A stretch of DNA of 64,000 nucleotides from Carnobacterium maltaromaticum DSM 20342 (GTDB lineage: Bacteria; Bacillota; Bacilli; Lactobacillales; Carnobacteriaceae): NCBI RefSeq assembly GCF_000744945.1, contig NZ_JQMX01000001.1:186001-250000 (forward strand), written 5' to 3'. The position numbers and the translations under genes were made by a program. Below are positions 35,425 to 45,558 of this stretch, one piece after another; the first letter of the stretch is position 1, and every line of letters starts with the position of its first letter. The notes below the pieces were generated by a model, which worked only from the letters and a program-made list of their open reading frames with translations, made no database searches and had not been told where the DNA came from.

Positions 35425-36132
35425 ATGACTGAAACAAATGAAAAAGCGCCTTTGATTGTTTTGAAAGATATTAATAAATATTTTCCAGTTGGAAAAGAAA
35501 AACTCCGTGTGCTAAAATCGTTGGATTTAACAATTGAAGAAGGCGAATTTATCATGATTATGGGGAAATCTGGTAGTGGGAAAACAACATTAATGAATAT
35601 TATTGGATTTCTAGACCGGATATCAGAAGGAACATATTTATTTAAAGGCAAAGATGTTTCAACATTATCAGAGAATAAAAAATCTGAGTACCGCAATGAA
35701 TTTTTTGGGTTCGTTTTTCAACAATTTTTCTTAATTGATTCATTAAATGTTATGCAAAATGTCGAATTGCCAATGGTCTATCAAGGCGTGAAAAAAAGTA
35801 GTGAAAAACATGAAAAAGCAAAGAAATATTTGGAACTTGTTGGATTAGGAACAAAAACAAAATCAAAAGCTTCTGAACTATCTGGTGGTCAACAACAAAG
35901 GGTAGCAATTGCCCGAGCGTTAGTCAACGATCCATTGCTAATTATGGCAGATGAACCAACGGGAGCATTAGATAGTGAAACAGGTCGTGAGATTATGGAA
36001 ACACTAAAAAAATTAAACGAAGAAGGCAAAACCATTGTGATGGTTACCCATGATGCGGATATGACAAAATATGCGACTCGTGTTGTGCATATGAAAGATG
36101 GACTCTTTGTTGAGGAAGAGGTGCACCAATGA
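35425..36132 (+). CDS. ABC exporter ATP-binding protein (MacB/LolD-like)
   Basis: 235-residue ATPase. Walker A is GKSGSGKTT, the Q-loop region FVFQQFFLIDSLNVMQNVELPM, the signature LSGGQQQRVAIARAL, and Walker B plus D-loop is IMADEPTGALDSETG, with switch VTHDADM. These are typical of the MacB/YknY export clade. AAGGAGG precedes the ATG; it overlaps the permease gene by four bases. Confidence 0.94.
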   Translation: MTETNEKAPLIVLKDINKYFPVGKEKLRVLKSLDLTIEEGEFIMIMGKSGSGKTTLMNIIGFLDRISEGTYLFKGKDVSTLSENKKSEYRNEFFGFVFQQFFLIDSLNVMQNVELPMVYQGVKKSSEKHEKAKKYLELVGLGTKTKSKASELSGGQQQRVAIARALVNDPLLIMADEPTGALDSETGREIMETLKKLNEEGKTIVMVTHDADMTKYATRVVHMKDGLFVEEEVHQ

Positions 36133-37373
36133 TTATCAATATTTTAATCAGTACTTTTCTGAGCTTAAAAGCACATAAACTCAGAGTTTTCCTAACGATG
36201 GTTGGAATTATTATTGGGATTACATCAGTAGTAACTATTTCAACATTAGGTGAAGGGATGAAACAACAAGTTTTATCTGCTACAAGCTCAACAAGTGCGA
36301 ATAATGTTAAAATCATGTATAGTATGGAACAAGAAGATAACACTGGTATGGGGTATGTTGATTATTCCAATAGTGATTTTAGCTTTTCAATGGTTGATTT
36401 AAAAAAAATTAAGGATACCGAAGGATTGGAATCTATTTTTCCGGATTATGGACAACAATTTATGGGCGATTCGATTGACCAAGAATTAGACTACTTTGGA
36501 ACAAAAGCCTATTTAATGGTGGCGCCAAATACGGGTGGTATCAAGGTGAAATATGGTCGTGATTTTCAACCTAGTGATGCCAATCGAGACCGCATTATTT
36601 TAAGTCATACTGTTTTTGATGATTCTATTAGTATGGAGAATCCAGCAGACATGATTAATCAAGCTGTTTCAATTGGTGGCTATATGTATAAAGTGATTGG
36701 AATTACAGAGCCAGTTGATTTCGATAGCATGTCAATGACGGATATGATGGGCGGTTTTGATTATATGTCCGCTTATAAAAGCTATATATCAAAAGCTTCG
36801 TATAATGAATTGGCAAAATCAAAAGCAATTAGTGGTATTAAGCTAAAGCTGAAGGATGATGTTGACAGGACTCAAGTAATTGGAAGTGTCATTTCTACAT
36901 TACAAGAACTACATCCAGATGTTAAAGGTATTTTTAAAGAAGATGATTCTAATCAACAAATGCAAAAACAAAATGAAGCTGCAATTGGCGGAATGACTGG
37001 ATTTTTAATGGCAATTACTGCTATTTCTTTATTAGTTGGTGGGATTGGTGTGATGAATATTATGTATGTTTCGGTGACTGAGCGAAAACGAGAAATTGGG
37101 ATTCGTCGCGCAATTGGTGCAAAACCTCGCACAATTTTAATTCAGTTTTTGTTAGAAGCTGCATTTATTACTTTATTAGGTGGATTGATTGGGATTGGTT
37201 TAGGCTATGGTCTTTCAACGATTGTTGGTGGATTTGTTCAAATTAAACCAGTAATGACCCCACAAATTTTCTTGATTTCTTCGTTAGTATCTATTTTAAC
37301 AGGGGTTGTTTTTGGGATTATTCCAGCTATCAATGCAGCCAGAATGGATCCAATCAAGGCAATTTATCGATAA
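36129..37373 (+). CDS. ABC exporter permease (MacB/FtsX family)
   Basis: 414 residues with four membrane helices: one at the N-terminus (KLRVFLTMVGIIIGITSVVTIS) and three at the C-terminus (AITAISLLVGGIGVMNIMYVSVTERKREIGIRRAIGA is diagnostic). A large extracellular MacB periplasmic-like domain lies between. It overlaps the ATPase gene (ATGA). It completes the exporter operon and is followed by a strong terminator. Confidence 0.94.
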   Translation: MIINILISTFLSLKAHKLRVFLTMVGIIIGITSVVTISTLGEGMKQQVLSATSSTSANNVKIMYSMEQEDNTGMGYVDYSNSDFSFSMVDLKKIKDTEGLESIFPDYGQQFMGDSIDQELDYFGTKAYLMVAPNTGGIKVKYGRDFQPSDANRDRIILSHTVFDDSISMENPADMINQAVSIGGYMYKVIGITEPVDFDSMSMTDMMGGFDYMSAYKSYISKASYNELAKSKAISGIKLKLKDDVDRTQVIGSVISTLQELHPDVKGIFKEDDSNQQMQKQNEAAIGGMTGFLMAITAISLLVGGIGVMNIMYVSVTERKREIGIRRAIGAKPRTILIQFLLEAAFITLLGGLIGIGLGYGLSTIVGGFVQIKPVMTPQIFLISSLVSILTGVVFGIIPAINAARMDPIKAIYR

Positions 37374-37383
37374 ATAAACAAGC

Positions 37384-37413
37384 AAAAAGCCTTTACGCAA
37401 GTAAAGGCTTTTT
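37384..37413. terminator. Terminator after the exporter operon
   Basis: The perfect 13-bp stem AAAAAGCCTTTAC/GTAAAGGCTTTTT has loop GCAA. A and T runs on both sides also suit the converging DUF4044 gene. Confidence 0.9.
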
Positions 37414-37418
37414 AGTGT

Positions 37419-37565
37419 TTAGTTTATAAATAAGGTATATAGTACAGTTAGTAAGCCAGAACCAACCATAGCAAATAACATAATCCAAACAACAATTTTA
37501 GTTATTTTTTCCATTTTTGTTGGTGCTTTTTTATAAGTAACTTTATTCAAGTCTTTATTTTTCAT
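37419..37565 (-). CDS. DUF4044-like small membrane protein, 48 residues
   Basis: Short minus-strand gene. MKNKDLNKVTYKKAP is a basic cytoplasmic tail, and KMEKITKIVVWIMLFAMVGSGLLTVLYTLFIN is a single membrane helix. The pattern 'K-x-E-K-I-t-k-i-V-V-W-i-M-l-i-A-M-v-G' is the DUF4044 signature as I recall it. GTGAGGAA lies 5 bases before the ATG. It is placed between the exporter terminator and corA, on the same strand as corA. Its function is unknown. Confidence 0.85.
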   Translation of the reverse strand: MKNKDLNKVTYKKAPTKMEKITKIVVWIMLFAMVGSGLLTVLYTLFIN

Positions 37566-37637
37566 GAAAATTCCTCACTTTCATCTAAGTCATTAGACCT
37601 ATTTTACACTTAAACCTGATAAGAATTCAAGAGTTCT

Positions 37638-38594
37638 TTAAAAAAAATCTTTCTTTTTCAAAAGCCAAACAGTTAAAACACTTGAAATAATCATAATTAC
37701 CATGATTAGCCAAAATGCACCTGGCGTATCAATAAAGGGAATCTCTACATTCATGCCATAAATCCCGCCTAGAATAGTTGGGATAGTAAGGACGATTGTG
37801 ATAGATGTTAAAATTTTCATAATATTATTTAAATTGTTCGAAACAACTGCAGAAAAAACAGTGCTAACTTGATCAAGTATTTTTTGATACTGGGAAGTCA
37901 TAATTTGAGCTTGGTTGTTTTCAACAATAACATCATGTAAAAAACTGCGAGTTCGTTCATCTTTGCTAAAGCGATCTGTTTCTTTCATAATATCAAAAAT
38001 CGGACCATTGCTATTAATTGCAGTCGAAAAATAAATCAAACTTTTTTGTAAAGACATTAATGCATACAGCTGTTCGTTTTTTGTGGATTGAGTTAATTGA
38101 AGTTCTAAACGTCGTGTTTCAATATCAATTTCTTGTAGAAAACGCATATAAGAAGCCGAAATATACCAAAATAAACGCAAAACAAACTGTTCTTGATGAG
38201 TCGTATCTACTGCGAAATTAGGGTTGTTATGAGTAATTTCAGAAATAAATTGCGGCAAATGTTTACTTGCCGTTATAATTGTATGATCCGTTAAAATAAT
38301 CGAGATTGGATAGGTCATATATTCCTTATAGCCTAGTTCGCTTTCAATTAGGAACGGATACTGTAGGACGAGTAAAATTGCTGAATTCGTATCCTCTTCC
38401 TTTAACATTTCTTGCCTAGAGACTTCATGAGCATCTAAAACGCTGGTAATATAGTCTTTTGGAAATTTAAATTCTTTGACTAATTGATTGACTTCTTCTT
38501 CGCTAGGGTCAGACACATGAATCCAACCACCGACATAATCTTCAGAATTAGGAACTAGAACACCTGATTCGTTTGTATGATATCCTTGCCTCAT
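37638..38594 (-). CDS. CorA-family magnesium/divalent cation transporter
   Basis: 318 residues. A large N-terminal cytoplasmic domain and a long helix are followed by two C-terminal membrane helices. The pore motif YGMN (IYGMNVEIPF) after the first helix defines the CorA family, and the basic tail LLKKKDFF is typical. CorA proteins assemble as pentamers. GGAG precedes the ATG. The DUF4044 gene follows at 72 bases. Confidence 0.93.
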   Translation of the reverse strand: MRQGYHTNESGVLVPNSEDYVGGWIHVSDPSEEEVNQLVKEFKFPKDYITSVLDAHEVSRQEMLKEEDTNSAILLVLQYPFLIESELGYKEYMTYPISIILTDHTIITASKHLPQFISEITHNNPNFAVDTTHQEQFVLRLFWYISASYMRFLQEIDIETRRLELQLTQSTKNEQLYALMSLQKSLIYFSTAINSNGPIFDIMKETDRFSKDERTRSFLHDVIVENNQAQIMTSQYQKILDQVSTVFSAVVSNNLNNIMKILTSITIVLTIPTILGGIYGMNVEIPFIDTPGAFWLIMVIMIISSVLTVWLLKKKDFF

Positions 38595-38746
38595 TATGAA
38601 AACTCCAATCTATATAAAGTAGCTTATTTATTCTACAAATAGGTCATATAGTATATTCTAACATTATACAACAGAATAGAGAGAAAAGGTTAAGTATAAT
38701 TTTCTAAAAGTAAATTCTTATATAAAATTTCTAATTGAAAGCTTAA

Positions 38747-38775
38747 TTGCGTATTCTTTACGAATAGCATAGAAT
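38747..38775 (+). promoter_or_regulatory. Promoter of the M20 peptidase gene
   Basis: TTGCGT (38747-38752) and TAGAAT (38770-38775) are 17 bases apart; the start codon is 35 bases further on. Confidence 0.6.
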
Positions 38776-38810
38776 AGAGATACTTAATTTAAAGAAAGAA
38801 GTGTGAGAAC

Positions 38811-39935
38811 ATGTTGGAAGTAAATGAAGATCGTTTAGTGAGCCGGTTTTTGGAATTAATTAAAATCAATTCAGAAACACGTCATGAAGCTTTGATCCAA
38901 GAGTATTTAAAAAAAGAGTTTTCTTTATTAGGGCTGACGGTTGAAGAAGATCAAACTAGTGGAGAAACGGGATTTGGTGCAAATAATTTAATTTGTACCC
39001 TCAATGGAAATCCTGAAATTGAGCCTTTTTTCTTTTCTTGTCATATGGATACAGTAGCTCCTGGTAATGAAATTAAGCCCGTTATAAAGGATAAGACTAT
39101 CTATTCAGATGGAACGACGATTTTAGGAGCAGATGATAAGGCTGGAATTGCAATTATGTTTGAAATTATTCACTTATTGAAGGAAAGAAAACTTGCTCAT
39201 GGAACAATTGAGTTTATCATTTCAGTTGGTGAGGAAAGTGGATTGGTTGGGGCAAATGCATTTGATGTACAACAATTATCTAGTAGTTTTGGGTTTGTTT
39301 TAGATACTGGTGGTCCAGTTGGAAGCATTACAGTTGGAAGCCCAACCCAGTATCGCATAGAAGCCATTTTAACTGGTGTTACAGCTCATGCAGGTGTTGC
39401 GCCAGAAAAAGGTGTTTCTGCTGCTCAAATAGCAGCTAGTGCGATTCATCAAATGAAATTAGGCAGGATTGATGCTGAAACAACTGCCAATATTGGTTTT
39501 ATTAATGGTGGGGTGGCAACAAACATTGTGATGGATCGTTTAGAAATTATCGCTGAAGCCCGTTCTGTAAATGCGGACTCCTGCGAAGCTCAGGTGGCAC
39601 ATATGATTGAAACCTTTGAACGGGTAGCAACAGAAATGGGTGGAAAAGCGGCTGTAATTACTGAAAAAAAATATAACGGTTATCGCTTTACGCCAGAAAC
39701 CAATGTAGTTAAAATAGCTGCAAAAGCTTTAACTAATATAGGTATTAAACCTAACTACCAAGTAAGTGGTGGTGGAAGCGATGCAAATGTATTTAATGGT
39801 AAAGGGAAAGAAACGACTAATTTGGCAATTGGTTATGAAAAGATTCATACAGTTCATGAATATTTACCGATTGCTGAGTTTACAAAGGCTGCGGCAATGG
39901 CTTATCAAATTGTTGAAGAGATTACTTTAAACTAA
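38811..39935 (+). CDS. M20-family peptidase, PepT-like
   Basis: 374-residue zinc aminopeptidase, similar to peptidase T and YqjE. Metal-site motifs are SCHMDTVAPG (His, Asp), ILGADDKAG (Asp) and SVGEESGLVGA (catalytic Glu and ligand Glu). A dimerisation domain starts near PTQYRIEAILTGVTAHAG, and the late ligand His lies in EKIHTVHEYLP. It probably removes N-terminal residues from small peptides; exact tripeptidase activity is inferred from the family. Confidence 0.9.
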   Translation: MLEVNEDRLVSRFLELIKINSETRHEALIQEYLKKEFSLLGLTVEEDQTSGETGFGANNLICTLNGNPEIEPFFFSCHMDTVAPGNEIKPVIKDKTIYSDGTTILGADDKAGIAIMFEIIHLLKERKLAHGTIEFIISVGEESGLVGANAFDVQQLSSSFGFVLDTGGPVGSITVGSPTQYRIEAILTGVTAHAGVAPEKGVSAAQIAASAIHQMKLGRIDAETTANIGFINGGVATNIVMDRLEIIAEARSVNADSCEAQVAHMIETFERVATEMGGKAAVITEKKYNGYRFTPETNVVKIAAKALTNIGIKPNYQVSGGGSDANVFNGKGKETTNLAIGYEKIHTVHEYLPIAEFTKAAAMAYQIVEEITLN

Positions 39936-40046
39936 TTTTGGTAAAAAAGAATTCTATTCTTTTCATTTGGTCAATTATTTGGTAGGATTAGAAGAGCATT
40001 AAAAGCACATCAACAAGGTGCAAGATTTGAAGGGAGAGAGTTAGTA

Positions 40047-41474
40047 ATGAGTAAACAAGAAATTGGCGTTATCGGAATGGCCGTAATGGGAAAAAATTTG
40101 GCCTTAAATATTGAAAGTCGTGGTTATACTGTTTCGATTTTTAACCGTACTGGTTCAAAAACAGAAGAAGTAATCGCTGAACACCCAGACAAAAAATTAG
40201 TTCCAACCTATACAATTGAGGATTTTGTTGCTTCTTTAGAAAAACCACGTCGTATTCTGATCATGGTTAAAGCTGGAGCACCAACAGATAGCACAATTCA
40301 AGCATTATTGCCTCACCTAGATAAAGGCGACATTTTAATTGACGGAGGAAACACATTCTTTGAAGATACAATTCGTCGTAATCAAGAACTAGACCAATCA
40401 GGAATTAACTTTATTGGTACTGGTGTTTCTGGTGGAGAAGAAGGCGCATTAAAAGGTCCAGCAATTATGCCTGGAGGCCAAAAAGAAGCCTATGATTTAG
40501 TTGCTCCAATTTTAGAAAAAATTGCAGCAGTTGCTAAAGAAGACGGAGAACCTTGTGTCACTTACATTGGCCCTAATGGAGCTGGTCACTATGTGAAGAT
40601 GGTGCATAACGGGATTGAGTATGGAGATATGCAATTAATTGCTGAATCTTACGCATTATTACGTGATGTTGCAGGCTTGTCAGTTGAAGAAACAGCTGAA
40701 GTTTTTGCAGAATGGAATAAAGGCGAGTTAGACAGTTACTTGATGGAGATTACTTCGGATATCTTAACTCGTAAAGACCCTGAAACTGGTAAACCAATCG
40801 TTGAAGTTATTTTAGATCGCGCTGGAAACAAAGGAACAGGTAAATGGACTTCACAAAGTGCGTTAGACTTAGGTGTTCCATTACCACTTATCACAGAGTC
40901 TGTTTTTGCTCGCTACATTTCAGCAATGAAAGACGAACGTGTAACAGCTAGCAAAATTTTACCAAAACCAGCTGGCTTTATTTTAGAAGAAGATAAAAAA
41001 GAATTTATTGAAAAAGTACGTCAAGCATTGTATTTCAGTAAATTAATGAGTTATGCTCAAGGATTTGCTCAAATGCGTATTGCTAGTGAAGAACACGATT
41101 GGGATTTACAATACGGCGATATTGCGAAGATATTCCGTGCTGGTTGTATTATTCGTGCTCGTTTCTTACAAAAAATTACAGATGCATATGTTCGCGAACC
41201 TGAATTGAAAAATCTGTTATTAGATGAATACTTTATTGGAATCACTAAAAGTTATCAAGAAGCTGTTCGTGATGTTGTTGGAATCGCAGTTAAAGCTGGT
41301 GTTCCAATTCCAACATTCTCATCTGCTATTGCTTACTATGATTCTTACCGTTCAGCTACATTGCCAGCTAATTTAATTCAAGCACAACGCGATTACTTTG
41401 GCGCTCATACGTATGAAAGAACAGACAAAGAGGGCGTCTTCCATTATGATTGGTACGGACAAGAAAATAAATAA
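40047..41474 (+). CDS. gnd: 6-phosphogluconate dehydrogenase, decarboxylating
   Basis: 475 residues, normal for the NADP-dependent dimeric enzyme of the oxidative pentose phosphate pathway. The Rossmann motif [17 protein letters not shown], substrate-site [21 protein letters not shown] and catalytic-lysine region [20 protein letters not shown] are all intact, as is GCIIRARFL. It produces ribulose 5-phosphate, CO2 and NADPH. It is monocistronic with a terminator, and the AGGGAGAG ribosome site precedes the ATG. Confidence 0.97.
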   Translation: MSKQEIGVIGMAVMGKNLALNIESRGYTVSIFNRTGSKTEEVIAEHPDKKLVPTYTIEDFVASLEKPRRILIMVKAGAPTDSTIQALLPHLDKGDILIDGGNTFFEDTIRRNQELDQSGINFIGTGVSGGEEGALKGPAIMPGGQKEAYDLVAPILEKIAAVAKEDGEPCVTYIGPNGAGHYVKMVHNGIEYGDMQLIAESYALLRDVAGLSVEETAEVFAEWNKGELDSYLMEITSDILTRKDPETGKPIVEVILDRAGNKGTGKWTSQSALDLGVPLPLITESVFARYISAMKDERVTASKILPKPAGFILEEDKKEFIEKVRQALYFSKLMSYAQGFAQMRIASEEHDWDLQYGDIAKIFRAGCIIRARFLQKITDAYVREPELKNLLLDEYFIGITKSYQEAVRDVVGIAVKAGVPIPTFSSAIAYYDSYRSATLPANLIQAQRDYFGAHTYERTDKEGVFHYDWYGQENK

Positions 41475-41496
41475 TTTTTAAAAGAAAATACTGAAT

Positions 41497-41547
41497 AAAA
41501 ACTAGTGGATGCAATAACCTTTCGTGTTGTTTCGTTCACTAGTTTTT
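41497..41547 (+). terminator. Terminator after gnd
   Basis: AAAAACTAGTG pairs with CACTAGTTTTT across a 29-base loop, then T7. The ~350-base gap that follows (41550-41901) holds the two-component promoter(s) and a cre-like site; otherwise it is AT-rich and featureless. Confidence 0.78.
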
Positions 41548-41654
41548 TTATTTAATACTAATTATACAAATAACGAAATACTAAAAATGTACAATGGATT
41601 GACCATTTGTTTAAAGAAGTAAAAAAGTAAATTAAACTTATGGAATCACTTTTT

Positions 41655-41682
41655 TTGTAAGCGTTTTATTTTAATATATAAT
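41655..41682 (+). promoter_or_regulatory. Promoter of the two-component system with embedded cre-like site
   Basis: TTGTAA (41655-41660) and TATAAT (41677-41682) are 16 bases apart. The 16 bases from 41655 match the cre consensus WTGAAARCGYTTTWNN at all but one position (TTGTAAGCGTTTTATT), so a CcpA site would cover the -35 and spacer. A second extended -10 (TGGTAAAAT, 41779-41787) lies closer to the gene. The leader from the first promoter would be about 210 nt. Confidence 0.55.
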
Positions 41683-41901
41683 AAATGTCAATGTTTTTTA
41701 ATTTATTTACGAACTTTTTCTGCAAAAATAAAGAATTAGCGATTTAATAGGAAATAACGTTTCTTTTTTATTGGTTTATGGTAAAATAAGATTGATAATT
41801 CAATTAGAAAAACATTGTAGTGATACGTCAAACATGTTATTGTACTAAAGGCGTACATTTTAGAGTAAGACCACTGAATGTAAAGGAAAAGGTGATGAGG
41901 T

Positions 41902-42588
41902 ATGAATAGAATTTTAATTATTGAAGATGAAAAGAATTTAGCTCGTTTTGTTGAGTTAGAATTAAAACATGAAGGATACGAAACTGAAGTGCAAAATAAT
42001 GGTCGTAAAGGATTGGAAACAGCCCTTGATTCTGATTGGGATGCGATTTTATTAGATTTAATGTTACCTGAATTGAATGGTATAGAAGTTTGTCGTCGTA
42101 TCCGTCAAGTGAAGAACACTCCGATAATCATGATGACAGCACGAGATTCAGTTATTGATCGCGTTTCTGGTTTAGATCATGGAGCAGATGATTACATTGT
42201 TAAACCATTTGCTATTGAAGAGTTATTAGCTCGTTTACGTGCACTTTTACGACGTATTGATATCGAAGGTGAACAAAATGTGACAAAACAAACAACAGTA
42301 ACGTATCGTGATTTGACGATTGAAAAGGAAAATCGCGTTGTTCGTCGTGGAGATAAAGTGATTGAATTAACTAAACGAGAATATGAATTATTATTAGCTT
42401 TAATGGAAAATATTAATGTCGTTTTAGCTCGTGATGTTTTATTAAATAAAGTTTGGGGTTACGAAACAGAAGTTGAAACGAATGTTGTTGATGTTTATAT
42501 TCGTTATCTACGTAATAAAATTGATGTTCCAGAAGAGGAAAGTTACATTCAAACCGTTCGAGGAACAGGTTATGTGATGCGTTCGTGA
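41902..42588 (+). CDS. OmpR-family response regulator (CovR/LisR/ArlR-like)
   Basis: 228 residues. The receiver domain has acidic pocket EDE (8-10), phosphoacceptor Asp52 in LLDLMLPE, Thr in MMTARDS and Lys in [21 protein letters not shown]. The C-terminal winged helix (about 130-228) contains [34 protein letters not shown] and VRGTGYVMR. It strongly resembles CovR/CsrR, LisR and ArlR, which control envelope and virulence functions. The kinase gene overlaps its stop codon (GTGA). Confidence 0.92.
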   Translation: MNRILIIEDEKNLARFVELELKHEGYETEVQNNGRKGLETALDSDWDAILLDLMLPELNGIEVCRRIRQVKNTPIIMMTARDSVIDRVSGLDHGADDYIVKPFAIEELLARLRALLRRIDIEGEQNVTKQTTVTYRDLTIEKENRVVRRGDKVIELTKREYELLLALMENINVVLARDVLLNKVWGYETEVETNVVDVYIRYLRNKIDVPEEESYIQTVRGTGYVMRS

Positions 42589-44099
42589 TTAAAACGACCA
42601 AAGAAAGAGAAAAAGAAATTGGTGTAAGGCGCCGTGTTTCTCTCAAATGGAAGTGGACAATTGGAGCAAGTATGGCGATTTTTTTCACCTATACACTTTT
42701 TTCTGTCGCAATTTATTTAGGCTTTACTCAGATGATGATTAGTCAAGAAAATAGCAATGTGAATGACATTATGTCAGGTGTAGCAGCAAAATTAAAAGTT
42801 GGAAGCAGTAACTTGACAAAAGAAACAGTTAAGAATTCATTGACTCCTAACTACTACGAAATCGACTCAACTGTTGATAATCGTTTTTTGATGACAGAAG
42901 GATTAGATACTACAGCAGATGCACTTTTTTCAAAAATTAATGAAATTGGGATAGTTGTTGCTGTGTTTGATCCAAGTGGGTCGAAACTATATGAATCTAG
43001 ACCTAGTCATGCTACATTTGAAAAAAAACCTAAACCTGAGATTAAAGAGATTAAAATTAATGGCGCTAGGGGCTTAAGTGGTGTTACACCAATAATGTCC
43101 TCGCAAAATCAAAATATTATTGGCTATGTACAGGTAACGAATAATTTAACACGTTACCATGAGATGAGTAATACAGTTTTGTTAGCTATGTTATTAATGG
43201 GTTTTCTAGCTCTAGTTGTTAGTGGTGTTTTAGGTTATCTGTTAGCTATTAATTTTTTGCGTCCAATTAAACAAATGACGCAAACGATGAATGATGTTCG
43301 CAAAGATACGCAGTCAGATTCTAGAATGATTGTACCAGATAGTAATGATGAACTCAGTCATCTAACTGAGTTATTTAACGATATGTTAGATAAGATGCAG
43401 AAATATATTGAACAGCAAAAGCAATTCGTTGAAGATGTTTCCCATGAGTTACGAACTCCCGTTGCGATTATGGAAGGTCATTTAAAACTTTTAGATCGAT
43501 GGGGTAAAGAAGACCCTGAAATTTTAGAAGAATCTTTGACAGCTTCTTTGCAAGAAATAGAACGAATGAAAAGCTTAGTTCAAGAAATGCTTGATTTATC
43601 AAGAGCTGAGCAAGTTGATATTCATTATAAGCATGAATTGACGGATGTTAAAAATATTATTAATCAAGTCTTTAATAATTTCTCAATGATTCATCCTGAT
43701 TTTGTTTTTAATTTAGATGATGATTTAGCTGGTAATGTGATGGTTCAAATTTACCGGAATCATTTTGAACAAATTTTGATTATACTATTAGATAATGCCG
43801 TTAAGTATTCAACAAATCGTAAAGAAATTCATATCTCAGTTGCAGAAGACCTTTATGATATTCAAATTGCAATCCAAGATTTTGGTGAAGGTATTGCGCC
43901 AGAGGATCTTCAAAAAATATTTAATCGTTTCTATCGTATTGACAAGGCTAGAAGTCGTGAAAAAGGTGGAAATGGCTTAGGATTAGCTATTGCTAAGGAA
44001 TTATTGGATGGCTATCAAGGCAATATCACAGTTGAGAGTGTTCTTGATTTTGGAACGATTTTTCGAATTCGTTTACCTATCTATCGAGAGGAAAAATAA
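42585..44099 (+). CDS. Sensor histidine kinase of the same system
   Basis: 504 residues starting at GTG inside the regulator stop region. Two membrane helices (about 22-45 and 195-222) bracket a ~150-residue extracellular sensor domain. A HAMP domain ([15 protein letters not shown]) follows, then HisKA with phosphoacceptor His287 ([21 protein letters not shown]) and a HATPase domain with N box DNAVKYS, F/G boxes [16 protein letters not shown]. Overall layout is LisK/ArlS-like. The signal is unknown. Confidence 0.93.
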   Translation: MIKTTKEREKEIGVRRRVSLKWKWTIGASMAIFFTYTLFSVAIYLGFTQMMISQENSNVNDIMSGVAAKLKVGSSNLTKETVKNSLTPNYYEIDSTVDNRFLMTEGLDTTADALFSKINEIGIVVAVFDPSGSKLYESRPSHATFEKKPKPEIKEIKINGARGLSGVTPIMSSQNQNIIGYVQVTNNLTRYHEMSNTVLLAMLLMGFLALVVSGVLGYLLAINFLRPIKQMTQTMNDVRKDTQSDSRMIVPDSNDELSHLTELFNDMLDKMQKYIEQQKQFVEDVSHELRTPVAIMEGHLKLLDRWGKEDPEILEESLTASLQEIERMKSLVQEMLDLSRAEQVDIHYKHELTDVKNIINQVFNNFSMIHPDFVFNLDDDLAGNVMVQIYRNHFEQILIILLDNAVKYSTNRKEIHISVAEDLYDIQIAIQDFGEGIAPEDLQKIFNRFYRIDKARSREKGGNGLGLAIAKELLDGYQGNITVESVLDFGTIFRIRLPIYREEK

Positions 44100-44126
44100 A
44101 CCACAGAAACTGTGGTTTATTTTTTT
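44098..44126 (+). terminator. Terminator of the two-component operon
   Basis: AAACCACAG pairs with CTGTGGTTT around AAA, followed by A then seven T. It overlaps the stop codon of the kinase gene. Confidence 0.87.
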
Positions 44127-44130
44127 GAAC

Positions 44131-44162
44131 AAAAAAAGAGCTCTGATTTCAGAGCTCTTTTA
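44131..44162 (-). terminator. Terminator of yidC
   Basis: On the minus strand AAAAGAGCTCTG pairs with CAGAGCTCTTTT and is followed by more T. It lies directly beyond the yidC stop codon. Confidence 0.87.
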
Positions 44163-44164
44163 AC

Positions 44165-45079
44165 TTAATTACGACGTTGTTGCTTGCCGTCATTTCGTTT
44201 TTTCTTATTGTTAGGGGTACTTTTTTTAGAAGAAGGACTAACGACTTCGGCCTGTTTAATCGGTGCTGCAGGTTGTACAACAGGTCTGTCTTTTAATTCT
44301 TCAGCAATAGCTGCTTTAATTTTAGGTTTGTGGTATAAGTTTGTAATTAATGTTTGGAAACAAGCGAAAACTCCACCCACTAACCAATATAATCCTAATC
44401 CAGCAGGAGAAGACCAAGTGAAAACTAAGATCATCACTGGATTCATAAATAACATAGTCCGCATTTGTTTCTTTTGTTCTGGTGAAAGACCAATCATAGA
44501 AATAAAGGCTTGGATAACATAAACTAAACCAGCAGCAATTGCTAGATAAGCGTTACGGTCACCTAAATTAATTCCTAAAAAGTTACTTTCTGCAATTTGT
44601 GGAGACAAACGAATTGCTTGGAACATAGCTGTAAATACAGGCATCTGAATGAGGATTGGTAGACAACCAATTCCGCCCATCATACTCATATTGTTACGTT
44701 TGTAGACATCCATCAATTCTTGTTGTGCAGCTGCTTTTTCTTCAGCTGTTGTTGCTGTTTTTTGTTTTTGTTGAACGACATCAAGCTCAGGTTTGATGAA
44801 GGCCATTTTTTCTTGTTGCACCATTGATTTTTTAGATTGGCTTAAGTTTAATGGCAAAATAATGATTCGAACGATTAAAGTAATAAAGATAATCGCCAAG
44901 CCATAACTACCATTGAACAAATCAGCTAACCAGATAATCGCATTTCCCGTAGGAACAACTAAATATTCATAGATAAAACCGGTTGGATTTCCTTGCTTAT
45001 CCATCTTCATACATCCTGAGAGGAATAGGACAAGACTTAAGACTCCACTAGTAAGAACTAGTTTTTTTAATTTATTCAT
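44165..45079 (-). CDS. yidC: Membrane protein insertase YidC/OxaA
   Basis: 304 residues. Lipoprotein signal peptide with lipobox LSGC (Cys23), then five membrane helices in the Oxa1 core. The core has GSYGLAIIFITLIVRIIILPLNLSQSKKS, with the pore arginine region, and MPVFTAMFQAIRLSP. A basic C-terminal tail (KKSTPNNKKKRNDGKQQRRN) probably contacts ribosomes. It inserts membrane proteins, alone or with Sec. Streptococci and enterococci usually have two paralogues; which one this is cannot be said. Confidence 0.95.
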   Translation of the reverse strand: MNKLKKLVLTSGVLSLVLFLSGCMKMDKQGNPTGFIYEYLVVPTGNAIIWLADLFNGSYGLAIIFITLIVRIIILPLNLSQSKKSMVQQEKMAFIKPELDVVQQKQKTATTAEEKAAAQQELMDVYKRNNMSMMGGIGCLPILIQMPVFTAMFQAIRLSPQIAESNFLGINLGDRNAYLAIAAGLVYVIQAFISMIGLSPEQKKQMRTMLFMNPVMILVFTWSSPAGLGLYWLVGGVFACFQTLITNLYHKPKIKAAIAEELKDRPVVQPAAPIKQAEVVSPSSKKSTPNNKKKRNDGKQQRRN

Positions 45080-45144
45080 GCTTCACAATCCTTTGTTTAA
45101 TTTAGTAGGTAACATTCCTACTATACTTTAATTGTGATAAAATT

Positions 45145-45420
45145 TCAATTGGTTACGGAAAATTTATTTCGAATCATTATGTTAGGATCATCAATAATAT
45201 CTAAATGATCCACTCTGCCGCTTGGTGAAGGTGATTTTTTAATTTTTTCAATAAATAAATCAATCTCATCTTCGGTACCATTTGCTTCTATATAAACGGA
45301 TCCGTCATTCTGATTACAAACAATCCCCCCAATTCCGATTTGATCAGCAACCATTTTAGTCATATACCGGAATCCGACACCTTGAACTCTGCCGCTTGCA
45401 TTCATTTTTATTGTTCTCAT
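45145..45420 (-). CDS. acyP: Acylphosphatase
   Basis: 91-residue ferredoxin-like fold enzyme hydrolysing acyl phosphates. The catalytic Arg18 is in GRVQGVGFRYM and Asn36 in VCNQNDGSVYIEANG. GGAGG lies 7 bases before the ATG. It is encoded just upstream of yidC on the same strand (66-base gap), so co-transcription is likely. Confidence 0.95.
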   Translation of the reverse strand: MRTIKMNASGRVQGVGFRYMTKMVADQIGIGGIVCNQNDGSVYIEANGTEDEIDLFIEKIKKSPSPSGRVDHLDIIDDPNIMIRNKFSVTN

Positions 45421-45558
45421 AAAGATTCCTCCAGTCAGTTTTTGTTTAGTCTATTTTAACGATGATTATGGTGTTCGTCAAACGTCTTGTTCTCAATCCC
45501 GAATTGAGCGCGAAAAGGTGGGCCTATGGTATACTGAAATAGAAATGGAGGGGATCAA

